From the NCBI GenBank assembly GCA_964059195.1, contig CAXKWD010000006.1, forward strand, positions 15,430,530 to 15,494,529: DNA of 64,000 bases, written 5' to 3'. A program made the position numbers and the translations under genes. A model generated the notes under the pieces. The model worked only from the letters and a program-made list of their open reading frames with translations, was not told the origin of the DNA and did not search any database. This stretch comes from Ectobius pallidus. Lineage: Eukaryota; Arthropoda; Insecta; Blattodea; Ectobiidae. This document shows positions 51,218 through 63,009 of the stretch, one piece after another (position 1 is the first letter of the stretch; the number at the start of each line of letters is the position of its first letter).

Positions 51218-52396
51218 TTAAGGTAGCTTTTTCCTCTCATGAGTAAGCAGATGTCTTTTGATTCTCCCTCCAGTGTGAATGAGCAAATGGCTGTTGAGAT
51301 TACTTCTTCGGGCAAATTTCTTTGTGCAGATATCACAAGAAAATGGTTTGTGTCCAGTGTGAGTGAGAAGATGTGATTTGAGATGCGCCCTTTGGGTAAA
51401 TTTCTGTTCGCAGACATCACACATAAATGGTTTTTGTCCAGCGTGAATGAGCAGATGTGATTTGAGAGTCCCTCTTTGGGTAAATTTCTGGGCACAGACG
51501 TCACATGTAAATGGTTTGTGTCCAGTGTGAGTGAGCTGATGTAATTTGAGATGTCCTTTTTGGCTAAATTTCTGTGCACAGATATCACAAGAAAACGGTT
51601 TCTGTCCAGTGTGAGTGAGCAGATGTGATTTGAGACTCCCTTTGTGGGTAAATTTCTGTGCACAGATATCACAAGAATACGGTTTCTGTCCAGTGTGAGT
51701 AAGCAGATGTAATTTGAGAGTTCCTCTTTTTCTAAATTTCTGTGGACAGATATCACAAAGAAATGGTTTCTGTCCAGTGTGAGTGACGAGATGTGTTTTC
51801 AGACTACTTCTTTGGGTAAATTTCTGTGCACAGATATAACAAGAGTACGGTTTCTGTCCAGTGTGAGTGAGCAGATGTGATTTGAGACTCCCTCTTTGGG
51901 TAAATTTCTGTGCACAGATATCACAAGGAAATGGTTTCTGTCCAGTGTGAGTAAGCAGATGGGATTTGAGACTCCCTCTTTGGGTAAATTTTTGTGCACA
52001 GATATCACAAGAAAAAGGTTGCTGTCCAGTGTGAATGAGCAGATGGCTGTTGAGATTACTTCTACGGGCAAATTTCTTTGTACAGATATCACATGAGAAA
52101 TGCTTGTCTCGAGTCTGAGTACGGTGTTCACTGTTTCTAGTAGAGGATGTGCTTGTATATATAGCAGGTGAGTGTGATTGCATTGGCTGATCCTCTTCTT
52201 CATTATTGCTTTCAGAAATTACTGAAACTTGCTCTATCTTGTAAATGGTGTCGTATCCTGTGGAATCATTTAAGTCTGTACACTCATATTTACTTTCCGT
52301 TGACTGTATTCCGTATGTTATAAACACAGGTTCGCACTTTGGTGTCTCTTCCTTAATTTCAATCTTAATATCCACCGACTTCAGTGAAGGTTCCAT
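51218..52396 (-). CDS. Host C2H2 zinc-finger protein with ten fingers
   Basis: 392 residues from ATG 52396. Residues 1-100 are acidic, with VDIKIEIKEE, a lead seen in many insect zinc-finger regulators. Ten C2H2 fingers of 28 residues follow, joined by TGQKPF/TGHKPF linkers, with a degenerate eleventh (GRIKRHLLTH lacking its cysteines). Fingers 1 and 10 are nearly identical (CDICTKKFARRSNLNSHLLIH). A 3' splice acceptor (cccag, minus strand) ends at 52398, immediately ahead of the ATG, so 5' exons lie further right. Probable nuclear DNA-binding regulator. A Copia insertion lies 17 bp past the stop. No KRAB or ZAD domain is visible here; a ZAD could be in an upstream exon. Confidence 0.88.
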   Translation of the reverse strand: MEPSLKSVDIKIEIKEETPKCEPVFITYGIQSTESKYECTDLNDSTGYDTIYKIEQVSVISESNNEEEDQPMQSHSPAIYTSTSSTRNSEHRTQTRDKHFSCDICTKKFARRSNLNSHLLIHTGQQPFSCDICAQKFTQRGSLKSHLLTHTGQKPFPCDICAQKFTQRGSLKSHLLTHTGQKPYSCYICAQKFTQRSSLKTHLVTHTGQKPFLCDICPQKFRKRGTLKLHLLTHTGQKPYSCDICAQKFTHKGSLKSHLLTHTGQKPFSCDICAQKFSQKGHLKLHQLTHTGHKPFTCDVCAQKFTQRGTLKSHLLIHAGQKPFMCDVCEQKFTQRAHLKSHLLTHTGHKPFSCDICTKKFARRSNLNSHLLIHTGGRIKRHLLTHERKKLP

Positions 52397-52889
52397 TCTG
52401 GGTAAACACACAAGAACTATTTTTCAAAACTTGTTCATTTAGTGAAATCAAATAAATCTATCTTTCTCAGTCTCGCCACTATTATGCACCACGTTAAAGG
52501 GAATTATGATAATAATAATAGAATGGCCGGGAAACGTACAAGATGTACGTAATTTATTTGTATATGCAGTTGCAGAAATTCTTTCCTTTGTAATTGAATA
52601 TCTAGTTACGCATGGTTACGCCACAATTTCCACTTGGCCGTGACATCTTAAGAGGGTATGCATCGAGCTGCCGTGATTGGCGAAAATTTTACTTTCTCGC
52701 ATTTCCGTAGTTCAGAGAAAGTATTGATATCGTGACAAAAAATCCAACTAGAGATAACACCGCGAAAACATGTTTTACGATGCCTAGAAACCGAAAATAG
52801 TCTTTTTGGGATGACGTCTGTCTGTCCGTCTGTGGACAAGCAAGCCGGGTAAACGGTTCATGTACTTAGCCCATTTTTTTAATCTAGGA
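52397..52889. other. Intron or upstream sequence of the zinc-finger gene, plus repeat sequence
   Basis: It begins with the acceptor polypyrimidine tract on the minus strand. From about 52790 a 'gtctgtccgtctg' motif leads into the dispersed repeat. No upstream exon was recognised. Confidence 0.4.
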
Positions 52890-53315
52890 ATTTTTCGAAA
52901 TTTTATCGCCCAGATTTTGGGTTTTATAAATGTAATATTAAATTAACTTTTCTTAAAACTTAAAAAATGTGTATTTTAAAAATTATCTCTAACAATTTTA
53001 ATAAAAATGTGAAATTGGAAACTCTTATCTAACTTATGTCTAATAACATGGCTATATCCGTTTCTCTACAAAAATGACTTTGGGGAAACATTTTCTATTT
53101 TTCTAGATTATCTCCATTACAGTAGGCGATACATAAAATCCTACCACAGTAATGTTGTAGAAAAAAATAAAAATTAACGTTCTTTGTTAAACACAATTAA
53201 TAGGTTTCAAGATAAAAACGAAATAAATACGGCTTAAATGCGAATTTCAGAACATACATGTTAATTAAAATATGAATGACAATTTGTTGGCCATAGTAAC
53301 AAGAAATCTATAATC
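52890..53315 (-). repeat. Dispersed repeat, copy 2 (mate of 17365-17765)
   Basis: Inverted relative to copy 1, with 'ccattacagtaggcgatac' and 'tgttggccatagtaacaag' as clear anchors. Confidence 0.7.
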
Positions 53316-53341
53316 TACTTATTGTTGTGAAATGCAGTCGG

Positions 53342-53480
53342 TTTAGCTCAGTCGTAATGAACACGCCGAAATAAATTACAGCGAGGTGATATGGGCTAAT
53401 AGGGAAGAGGTCCTGGGTTCAAATCAAACCTCACGGCCACCAAAATTGACTTAGGTGTTTCATGGTTTCCTCATTCGCAA
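53342..53480 (+). repeat. tRNA-derived SINE-like sequence
   Basis: A box-A-like TTAGCTCAGTCG at 53343-53354 and a box-B-like GGGTTCAAATC at 53415-53425 are too far apart for a tRNA gene but fit a tRNA-headed SINE with an internal insertion. Confidence 0.45.
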
Positions 53481-54126
53481 AGGCAAAAGCCGGATTTGTA
53501 GGACTTGTTTATTTTCCATAACTCATCGCCGCTATGTCACTGGTTATTATAATCGTTTAAACTGAACATCAGGAAAGAAGACATCACTGAACAATAGAAG
53601 CAGATGCACGCAAATGAGTTGTTACCATGTACTAGACTACTGGTTCACGCAAGCATTCTAAACACGTTATATGGCCTATATGCAGGTAAAGCATGCAATG
53701 CAACCTAAGTAATAATAAGAATAAGAATAAGAATAAGAATAATTAGAGTAACAGCAATAATCATAGTCTACTCTTCCAATTGCTGCTGCGTAAGGTTATG
53801 CGGTCTGTCGGTTGTCTACGAACGATCGTACGATGCTGCCAACACCATTATTCGTTCGCCATGCCGACAATGCAGCTCACTCTTATACTGCACTGTTATA
53901 TTAACTGCGGCTTGTACCAAAATGGTAGGTGTTATGTTAAAATTAATTCTACAACTCACTTTCTTAAGTAACAAATTTTGTACAGATATCTAAATAATGC
54001 ATAATAGTATCCACGCGAAGCGGAGGTGGGAGCCGTAGCAGAGCGTTTTAGAATGTTTATCTCAATAGGAACTCGAGTCATATAATGTGATCACTTAATT
54101 CTATTACCACTGAATACAACATATAA
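53481..54126. other. No gene recognised
   Basis: Contains a short (AATAAG)n run near 53710-53740; otherwise nothing. Confidence 0.45.
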
Positions 54127-54987
54127 TCTCTATATATATAAAAGGCTTTGTCCTGACTGACTGAATGAATGACTGACTGACTGACAGGAATCAACGTACA
54201 GCCTAAACTATAACAGGTAGAGACTTGGAATTTTGACAGTACCTTCGTTTCATAATGTAGGTGCTCACTAAGAAAGGATTTTGAAAAATTCTGATTTTAA
54301 CTGCCAAAAATTAAATGTTTTTGAAAATACTTAACCCCTTTTTACACAGAATTATCCAAACAAATTCACAGAACATATTGTTGCCAGTTGTATCAGGTGG
54401 GTTTGGATTAAATGAAATGGATGTTTTACAAATTAGAGAAGGTATCATTATAATTCATATTATCTATATTAATAAAAGGAATTCTCCTCGATGTCCAGCG
54501 AAATCTACTGAATGCAGAGATCTGAAATTTTAAACATAGGTGGGCTGAAGGGTCAGAAAATGCACCTCGAAGCCGGAATTTTAATTTTAGTTTTCGTTCG
54601 TGAGTTATGAGTGAAAAACGGGCAAAAAACGTGCATTTTGTGCGTTTTCAAAACATAAGTTTTCAGTTATACGTTTCAATGTCAGATCAATTACAGTTGG
54701 CTTTGGCTATTTTTGTCATACCTTGAAAATAAAACTTTTGCGATCGCTTGAATGTTGTAAGCCCTAAATATGGTCAAACGTTGTTTTATTTGGACGAATC
54801 TCACTATACAGAGGTTTTCTGGGCCAAGAAACTCGAATCTGAGGTCGCTTTTATCAGACGATGCTGTCTAATCGTGGTATATAATTCACGTGATTTAGGT
54901 GTTAATAAATATAATGATTTTACTATTATGCTCTTAATTTTTAATTTTTGAAATAATTATCGCGGGTGAAGCCGCGGGCACATGCTA
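54127..54987 (+). mobile_element. Helitron-like unit(s) ending in hairpin plus CTAG
   Basis: TCTCTATATATATAAAAG at 54127 (after A) is the same 5' start as Helitron B; a second start TCTATATTAATAAAAGG lies at 54463. The 3' end is CGCGG-GTGAAG-CCGCG, then nine bases and CTAG (54984-54987) followed by T. 54541-54710 is the homologue of the Polinton's target repeat and shows the empty site. Non-autonomous. Confidence 0.65.
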
Positions 54988-55229
54988 GTAGAATATATAC
55001 TGGTAAAACACAAGTTTCTATACTATAAGAATAATTGGTATCTTGGCCATGTCAGATGATTTTCCAGTAGCTTACCTATTTCAAATATATTTATTGTGGA
55101 ATGTTAAGGTTCTCAAAATATTTAACCTTTTCTTATGTTACATGTAATAAATTTTGTCAATTGCATGATTTAGACAAAGAAAATTTATTGACTGTTGTGT
55201 ACACCCACTCAAAATATCCATCCTCCCCG

Positions 55230-55715
55230 AGCCTTGAGTGGTGGAGTGAGAGGAGGTTTTCATGTTTGGGAATAAACTATAGCAGATGCTGCAGGTCTAT
55301 AGTCTACTGCTAAGTACTTTAATTAACCCTGTGGACAGGAAAGTTTGAAGCATTATAAACTATATAGAAAAAATGCGCAGCCTGGGTGCCGAAAGTAAAT
55401 TTTAAGGAGGGAGTATCTAGAGAAGTAGTCACTGAAATTATTTTTAAATAGGCTACACAACGACATACATAATCATTATTGAAGTTCATGGCTTGCGAAA
55501 TACTGTACCGCTGTTTTAAATTTAAAGATTACATTTATCATTTGTAATAAGTTATTATTAACGTTATATGGTAATATTTCTTCAAGTAAATGTTCTGTGT
55601 ATTTGAAAACGGCCAGCAAAATATATTATTTTTATTAGTTTTGTTGTTAACCTTTTTATCCCCCTCGTTTTCATAATTTTATATAATATAATCGTACTAC
55701 TCCTTATTCACTCAA
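55230..55715 (-). repeat. Dispersed repeat (mate of 38415-38765)
   Basis: Inverted relative to the mate and about 130 bp longer through an internal insertion. Confidence 0.7.
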
Positions 55716-55789
55716 CTAACTTACTTACTTACTCAATGGCAATAGACAATTCCTCTGCAAGCTAAAGGAATATTATATATTAGGAGGTG

Positions 55790-56356
55790 CCCGTGGCTTC
55801 GCCCACGATAATTCATTTAAAAATTAAAAATTAAGAGTATAATAATTATTAAAGCATTATATGTATTAACATTTGCACGCGAATCATTCATAAACTAAGC
55901 CATTAATAACATTAATGAAACAGCTAAAATTCCGGCTTCAGAGTACATTCTACAATTAGAAAGCGCCCCCTGGGAAAACTATATCAGAATCGATTATGCA
56001 GTTCCAAAGAAACCTGTGAACACATAATACGTATTGTTTCTCAACTGTTTATTGACATGAATATGATGTGAGTTTTATTTTATCAATTCAGTGTAATTTT
56101 CAGAAATTATATAATGTTTCAAGGGAAGGAATGGTTTGTTTGGATTATTATTTTCAGCGATATTTCAAGAGTTAAACCATCAATATTTTACTGCTGGTGC
56201 CCCCGGCTTCGCCCGCCATTATTCATTGACTCCAGGATTTTTAAGAAATTTACACTGGTAGATTATTAAAAATGTCTGTGGTTCAGAGCTATGAAAATTG
56301 TAAGTAAAAATAAAATTAGAATATTTGTTCATTGTGTTCATTTCACTTAGGGCTTA
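55790..56356 (-). mobile_element. Helitron-type repeat, minus strand, copy 1
   Basis: Its minus-strand 3' end has the hairpin GTGGGC-GAA-GCCAC followed by a degraded CTAG. It is highly similar to 60900-61530. The LINE at 56358 is inserted at its other end, after 'tttcacttagggctt'. Confidence 0.6.
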
Positions 56357-56357
56357 C

Positions 56358-57985
56358 ATCTAAAGTAGATCCCGATACGTTACAACACGCATCTCAAATA
56401 CCTTGGAATATATCTAGATTATAGGCTATCGGGCAATCAACATTATCGGATGTTGACCAACAAACTATGCAACAGGCAAAATCTATTCCGTTACATCACT
56501 GGAAGATACTGGGGTAATCATCCAAAAGCCCTTTACATGCTTTACAATAACTTCATTAGATCTTCACTTGAATATGGGATACAGGTCTTGGCACCCCCTA
56601 CCAAGCAATGGCAACATAAAATAAGCTCTATTTTATACAGTATAGGAAAAAGCATACTGGGAACTGGTGGGAAACCGAATAAACTCCAAGTCTTCAAGGA
56701 ACTCCACCTACAGACACATCAGGATCGTGCAACAGAATCAAGCATAAAAACCATGAAATTTGTATTCCTCAACGGTGCCCATCCACTCTACACCAAACTC
56801 AGATATATGATGGAACTACGGGAATTAAACAGCGGCCACCGATATAACTACAAACTCCCTCCTATCTTCGACACATTCCAATCCTTTTATCAAGACCAGG
56901 AAATCCAACCATTCCCCAAATATCCTCTATACTGCACTGATTATAGTACGCTTATAAAGCCTCCTGACTTAGATATTACTACTTTCCATAAACAAGATAT
57001 TAACTCCAACCATATCTATCTTGATATCGTTTCCACTTTTCCCCCTGACAAAACTATGATTATTTTCACTGACGGATCGAAAACTCCTGTTGGTACTGGA
57101 GCTGCTCATTATAATGACAGTACTAATGAAAGGAAACAATTTACACTATCTGCTCTCAACACCGTCTATACAGCTGAAATAATAGCTATCCGTCAGGCAC
57201 TCATAAGCCTGAAAAACATTACAGGATACAACATCTATATATTTTCTGATTCACGAAGTTCTTTGGACACAATATCGCGTACGGACATCAATACAAAATT
57301 TTCGTGGCTGGAAATCAACATAAAGCAGATAATTCACACACTGCAAGAAAGTAATTCAGTTACATTCATCTGGATCCCGGGACATCGTAACATCAGGGGC
57401 AATGAAATCGCTGATCAATTGGCAAAACAGGCTTCAGCGCATCCTTCCCAAGACAAATTCTTACTACCAATACAAGATTATATCACACACAGGATCCAGA
57501 TACATAGATATAACGCAATGCAGAAGAATAAACCCTGGTTTATAACAACACCAGCATCCAGAGCTGAAATATCTCTTATATATAAAGTTAAATTCCAAAC
57601 GGCCATCACCCCCCATTACCTACACAGAATTAAAAAAAGGGAGAATCCACTCTGTTCCTGTGGACAGAGAGGAAATTTAAATCACGTACTTTTCTCGTGT
57701 CCAAATCTAAATACAAGTGACCATGACTTTTATAACGACCTATGCACAGAGTATGGATATAGCCCATGGAATATACCAGCCTTAACTACGGATCAACCAC
57801 ACAAAGCAGCTAGAATTTTAAAACGATTCTTATACCGATGTAAAATGAAGATATGATCTAACAATTTAGGACAACTACTTTTTGTATACACACAGGAAAA
57901 TTTGTTTACAACCTCTAAGGACGTTAAAACCTTACATGGTGTGACGTCGATAAATAAAAGTGAAGTGAAGTGTGAAGTGAAGTGT
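56358..57985 (+). mobile_element. 5'-truncated LINE carrying an RNase H domain
   Basis: Begins mid-ORF and ends in a (GAAGT)n tail at about 57957-57983. LINEs with RNase H belong to the I/Loa/R1-like clades. The open frame is undamaged over the retained part, so the truncation is of the usual reverse-transcription type and the insertion is fairly recent. Confidence 0.75.
56396..57856 (+). CDS. C-terminal part of LINE polyprotein: RT thumb, RNase H, zinc knuckle
   Basis: Open from about 56396 (KYLGIYLDYRL); the ATG at 56450 is internal, not a true start. RT thumb block (LYNNFIRSSLEYG) leads to RNase H with catalytic Asp in FTDGSK, Glu in YTAEIIAI, Asp in FSDSRSS and a closing GNEIADQLAK. A C-terminal CSCGQRGNLNHVLFSC forms the CCHC motif. 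The endonuclease and RT palm are missing, so it cannot act alone. Confidence 0.8.
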   Translation, partial: KYLGIYLDYRLSGNQHYRMLTNKLCNRQNLFRYITGRYWGNHPKALYMLYNNFIRSSLEYGIQVLAPPTKQWQHKISSILYSIGKSILGTGGKPNKLQVFKELHLQTHQDRATESSIKTMKFVFLNGAHPLYTKLRYMMELRELNSGHRYNYKLPPIFDTFQSFYQDQEIQPFPKYPLYCTDYSTLIKPPDLDITTFHKQDINSNHIYLDIVSTFPPDKTMIIFTDGSKTPVGTGAAHYNDSTNERKQFTLSALNTVYTAEIIAIRQALISLKNITGYNIYIFSDSRSSLDTISRTDINTKFSWLEINIKQIIHTLQESNSVTFIWIPGHRNIRGNEIADQLAKQASAHPSQDKFLLPIQDYITHRIQIHRYNAMQKNKPWFITTPASRAEISLIYKVKFQTAITPHYLHRIKKRENPLCSCGQRGNLNHVLFSCPNLNTSDHDFYNDLCTEYGYSPWNIPALTTDQPHKAARILKRFLYRCKMKI

Positions 57986-58582
57986 TCATATTAGACTGAT
58001 TGTGCTAGGGTAAATAGTAGTACCTATTGTTAGTAAGTTCCCAAAGTTTCACAAAAATCTAAATTACAGAAATTGAATAAAGTGTACCTAAGTCAAGGGA
58101 AAGTAACTGCAAAAATAAATTATCACCTATGTGTTAAAAATTCTTTCCTACCAAACAGTGAGTTCTAGAACAACCATTCTCTGCTTATTTTAAAGTACAG
58201 AGTGCACTTGTAAAGCATGAAAAAATTCAACTAAATCTGACTGTAAACACCTGAGTTATGGCTTCTTGAACATACGCTATATTTTCTATCATTTTGCTAG
58301 CGGTAACTACCATCTCCCCTTAATTAAATTTTCTGCTATGTTGCCAACTCTCTCAGATGCGGAGTAAGTAATAATTTCCTAAAGTAGCTCCTACTAACCC
58401 AGATGTTATTACTTATTAGTCATCCTATATAATAACAATAATAATCCATAGACAACTGTACCATCTACTGAGTTAATCATGTTTGTGATATTGGCAACAT
58501 TCTATACTTGATCCCAATGAGACGGCAGTCACAGAGTTATATAGTTTAGCAGGAAAAAAAAAATTGTAGGGTCTGAGGTCTC
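57986..58582. other. No gene recognised
   Basis: AT-rich, nothing identified. Confidence 0.45.
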
Positions 58583-59029
58583 AGTAGTCCGCTGCCATGG
58601 GTGTATAGGTAGCATACTTGCCTTCCACCCTGGCGTTCCGGGTTCCATTCCTGGCCGGGTAGTGAGTTTTTCAGTAACAAAAAATCCCCTGGGTTCAGGA
58701 CTGGAAATCATTTACGAAAATTATAGGCTATATTAAAAAAAAGCCTTAAATTAAAAGTGGTGACTGCTAGAATAGGGTATAGGGTATTCACAATCGAACT
58801 ATTAAGGTCGCAGCATTGAGAAGCCGAGAAGGGCTTGCACTACCCCTTGTTAATCTAATCTAATCTAATCATCACCCAGGAAAATTAAAGGCTATATTAA
58901 AAAGCCTTAAACTAAAGTGTGGTGGTGACTGATAGAATAGAATAGAGTAATAGATCTGTAAAGGTTGCAGTGTTGAGAAGCCCGCAAAGGCTTATACTAC
59001 CCCCTTAGTAATCTAATCTAATCTAATCT
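58583..59029 (+). repeat. tRNA-headed SINE, body duplicated in tandem
   Basis: A box-A-like TGTATAGGTAGCATACTTG and box-B GGTTCCATTCC (about 58641-58651) head a body ending in (TAATC)n at 58851-58870. A second body without head (58871-59029) ends in the same tail. The second copy keeps 'aaggctatattaaaaagcc' and 'gttgagaagcc'. Confidence 0.7.
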
Positions 59030-59422
59030 GAGGACTCAGTACGTGGCAAAAACATGTTGAAACATTTTCTTTCTTATTTCCCAACATTAATTAAAATATG
59101 ACAATTTGTATTGTTTTGAATTCTTTTGTTTTGCAGCCCTCACTGTCGGCATGTGACATGTAACAATCCCTCGTCACACACCCAGGTGATGTGAAACATA
59201 AGCTTCTATACAGAAAACTGGATTTGATCAAAATATCTTACAAGTTGAGTGTTGCCTTTTAATCTCGTTTAAGTTCTTTGATCAATTTCTTGTTCAATAA
59301 CTTTGACAATCGAATACCAGACTAACTACCTCTGATACCTGCAACTCAGCTCCACGGTCTATTAGAAAGTTTTTTAAAAAATATATACAAATGTAAACAG
59401 CAGACAATTATTGGCCACATTC

Positions 59423-59716
59423 CAGGGGTAGATCCACGGGGGGGGGGGGGGGGGAAGTCCCCCCCCAAAAAAAATTTGTAACATTAAGCAAAAATTATTT
59501 ATTATTGTAATAAATTTTGTAAAGACAACATAACCCAAATAGTTAAGTTAAAGCAACGACATTCATTATTTTGAAATACATTTGTAATAAAATGCTGAAA
59601 TGTTCATTTTGATTTCAATTGTGTACTGGGAATAATTAATTTTTATGAGTAAAAACTTCCCTCTCTACTTTGGTTCCCCCCCCCCCCCCTCAAATGTCTC
59701 TCTGGATCCGCCCCTG
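59423..59716. mobile_element. MITE with long G and C runs
   Basis: Inverted ends CAGGGGTAGATCCA and TGGATCCGCCCCTG; a long G run follows the left end and a C run precedes the right. Flanking duplications are not convincing (CATT only). Similar in style to the MITEs at 16535 and 35651. Confidence 0.6.
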
Positions 59717-60899
59717 CATTGACCATATTAATTATACTTATACAGTAAGGCCAGCCTTTGCAAGAATTGCAAGAGCTCAGGGCATACGTATTTCCGTTAA
59801 TGCCAGGTTTCCGTTTATAAAATTAAACCACAGACATACACGTAATGCCATGAAAAACACAGTACCTTTTATTCACACAATAATTATGCACAGACAAACA
59901 GATTCTCACACGTTCGAGTCATAATCAACTGGACAGACAGTTTATCTCCCTCACTTTTACATGATATCATTAAGCCATAATGACAACTGCAACTGCAGTG
60001 TAGGGACTGGATGGTGTTCAGGTGATTAACAAGTCACTACAATACAATGTACCGAGATAGTAAGTATACCTGACTTAACATTTCAACCCTTTATAAAATA
60101 ACAGAAACAACAGAATCAGTATTAACAAAAACAAATTTCGCTAACTACAAGGTGGAAGGGGTAAAGCTGTGCAGATTGAGAAGGACAGTAGTTCGCATTG
60201 CAATAAATATAAAACTACTTTACCAGTTTGGACTATGTTTATCTTTGAAATAATTAGTTTTGAAGTTTCACAGATCTACAACAGCTCACAGCCAGATAGC
60301 ATGTATCACATGGAATTGACCTCTGTTATGCAAATAAAAACAAAAAACTTTACTTCAAATATGTGGTGCATTATATTTGCACAAAAACCACTAACTTTAT
60401 AGAAATATACAAAGAAAATATGTATTCCCTCTTTCCTCCGCTGTGTAAAGAACAATTAAAGATTTGAGGTAAGATTCTTCCTAAGGGAACTACTTACTTA
60501 TTTGATCTTTCTTTGTTCACATGAAGAAATAAGCTGTTACACCCCTTCTTCTCTGTATACAGAGTGACTACAATTTCTCACAACAGTGCACTGTGGAGGA
60601 TTTAAAATGTTCTGTAAAAATGATGTAAAAGGGTCTATTTCTTTTTGGATTCTGTTTTAATTAGTACTTGCCCAGGTAACACGAGATGTTGCCCTAAACT
60701 CATGAGACCGAAATTTCTTTCTTTCTTGGTTCTCATTATTAACAACAGTTTTGCATGCTATACACTGACCCACAGTCGCCAAAAGCTTGACTTGGCCTCT
60801 AGTCCGTTATTAAATATTTCCAATCAACACCTCCTTAATAGTGTCCTTTAGGACAGATTCGCTACTTTCAGTTAACTAAGCAATGTAGGGCCTATACAA
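59717..60899. other. No gene recognised
   Basis: Short ORFs without domains. Confidence 0.45.
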
Positions 60900-61530
60900 C
60901 TAGCAGGTGCCTGCAGCTTTGCCCACGATAATTAATTAAAAAATTAAAAATTAAGAGAATAGGCCTAATAATTATTAAAGCATTATATTTACTAACATTT
61001 GCATGCGAATCATTCGTAATCTAAACCATTAATAATTAATGAAACAGCTAAAATTCTGGCTTGGAATACATTCCATGATTAGAAAGCGCCGCCTGGAAAA
61101 ACGATCTTAGATTTGATTAATCAGTTCCAAAGCTAACTGTGAACACTGATAATATCACTGCCTTCTAGACTGTATTACTCTTGTGTAATTCTTCAGACGG
61201 CGGTGGATAAAATGTATCGTTTCTCAACTGTTTGTTGACAGATGAATATGATGTGAATTTTATTTGATGAATTCAGTGTAATTTTCAGAAGTTATATAAT
61301 TTTTCAAGGGAAGGGGTGGTTTGTTTGGATTTTTATTGTCCGCGATACTGTTAGGGTTAAACTATCAACTATTGCCCGCGGCTCTGCCCGCCATTGTTAA
61401 TTGACTCCAGGATTTTTAAGAAATTTACACTGGCAGTTTATTAAAAATGTTTGTGGTTCAGAGCTATGAAAATTGTAAGTAAAAATAAAATTAGAATATT
61501 GGTTCATTGTGTTCATTTCACTTAGGCCTT
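60900..61530 (-). mobile_element. Helitron-type repeat, minus strand, copy 2
   Basis: On the minus strand it ends hairpin...CTAG (60903-60900) followed by T. It is strongly similar to 55790-56356, sharing 'attagaaagcgcc' and 'attgactccaggatttttaa'. Confidence 0.65.
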
Positions 61531-62189
61531 ATATAATAAAGAAACGGTTTTCCTAATTTTGCACTCTTTGTAAAAGTTTAAACTGCGAGACGAACATCAC
61601 CGAGTATACCCGATGTCTCACGAAGTGAGGGAGCATGTGAGCACGCTATTTAGGGCTGTTGAGTTGTACAAGAGTAGATGAATAAAATAGCCACTCCATG
61701 TGAGTATCACAAACCAGCAAGGCTACCATATCCCTCGTCAGTCACTTCTGAACTGGGAGATAGCCACTCCATTTGAGTATCATAATCTCATCAGTCACTC
61801 CTGTAGCATCCCATAACCACATCACAGCTAGAGTCCCCACAAACATGCCGATCTAGTCACTCCCTGGCTACCTTGTCATCGCATTGATTAACACAACATT
61901 AATCCATCCAAGACTACTTAAAGTAGAGACACAGAGATATCCCATCAATATGTGGAGTTTTCTTGCAGGGATGCTATGTGGTACGAGTTTTCTAGATCTG
62001 GAAGATATTTATTGCACTGAAGAAGTAAGTCAAATTATTAAGCAAATTACTAACAGTAACTTGTAAAGCATTGTGGACAATGGACCAATTGTGGACAATA
62101 TGGATTTTCTCTTTCATGGTGTGATGAAGTGTATATCTTACAGATTACAGTCAGCTCTATCATTTTTAGTGTGACTGTACTTTCTTAAT
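61531..62189. other. Short direct repeats, no gene
   Basis: Two copies of a 'tagccactccat.tgagtatca' unit lie near 61689-61711 and 61762-61784. No coding sequence. Confidence 0.45.
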
Positions 62190-62770
62190 GAAAAGACAAA
62201 GTACATGACTTCAGACAGAAATTACGCTACAAAAAGGAAGTCCAGATAGAAGGACATACTTTCGAAATTGTTGACCAATTCACATATTTAGGGGCAATAG
62301 TCCAAATGAATAACGACACAACGAATGAAATAAAACACCGAATAAACCAGGCCAATAAATGCTACTACGGGCTCTTAAAGAGCATGAAAAGTCCAAGTCC
62401 TGTCGAGGTCGGTGAAAGTCTTGTTGTATAAGACCCTCATAAGACCTGTCCTGACATATGCATGGAGTTTCGCGAAAACGTTATAATCAAGAGCTGTATA
62501 CATTATTCAAAGATGTGGAAATCAGTAGATTCATTAAGCTAACTAGACTCCAATGGCCAGGTCATGTAAGGAGAAAGGAAGATTCTGAAATTTGCAAAAG
62601 GGTATGGTTCACTCAACCAGAAGGGAGAAGGAAAAGAGGAAGACCAAGACTCCGCTGGAAGGATGAGGTGGATGTTAGAGAATTGGGACTGGGAAACTGG
62701 TGGAAAGAGGCACAGGATCTTGGTAACTGGAGGAAGCGCCTTGAGGAGGCCAAGACTCAGAGATGAATTG
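62190..62770 (+). pseudogene. LINE RT C-terminal fragment
   Basis: Shifted frames read FTYLGAIVQMNNDTTNEIKHRI, then (ORF 62458-62766) TRLQWPGHVRRKEDSEICKRVW...GRRKRGRPRLRWKDEV, the typical end of an RTE/jockey-like LINE ORF. A different family member from the LINE at 37199. Confidence 0.75.
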
Positions 62771-62776
62771 TTGAGC

Positions 62777-62838
62777 CGATGATGATGATGATGATGACAA
62801 CGATGACGACGACAATGATGATGACGACGATGATGATG
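62777..62838 (+). repeat. (GATGAT/GACGAC)n microsatellite
   Basis: Imperfect trinucleotide tract directly behind the LINE fragment, probably its evolved tail. Confidence 0.9.
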
Positions 62839-63009
62839 TACTTTCTTAATGCGTGATTTCAGCTGACTGAGATTTATCTTTGACAGTAAACTGAAAAGTA
62901 GTTTTGAGGTTGACTGTACACATGGTGTGTGTAGGCATAATACTAAAGCAGGCATGGACAGAAAAATGATTCATGTGATAACACTCCCCTCTCATTCCAC
63001 AAAAGCAGA

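Noticed and set aside
51218..52203. Other-frame minus ORFs across the zinc-finger array (for example 51208-51756 and 51799-52203)
   Set aside because: Periodic shadows of the 84-bp finger repeat.
58590..58660. tRNA gene
   Set aside because: Box A and B are present but no cloverleaf; the sequence continues into a SINE body with a TAATC tail.
59423..59716. 8-bp duplication around the third G-run MITE
   Set aside because: Flanks share only CATT; the ends or flanks have decayed, so no duplication is claimed.
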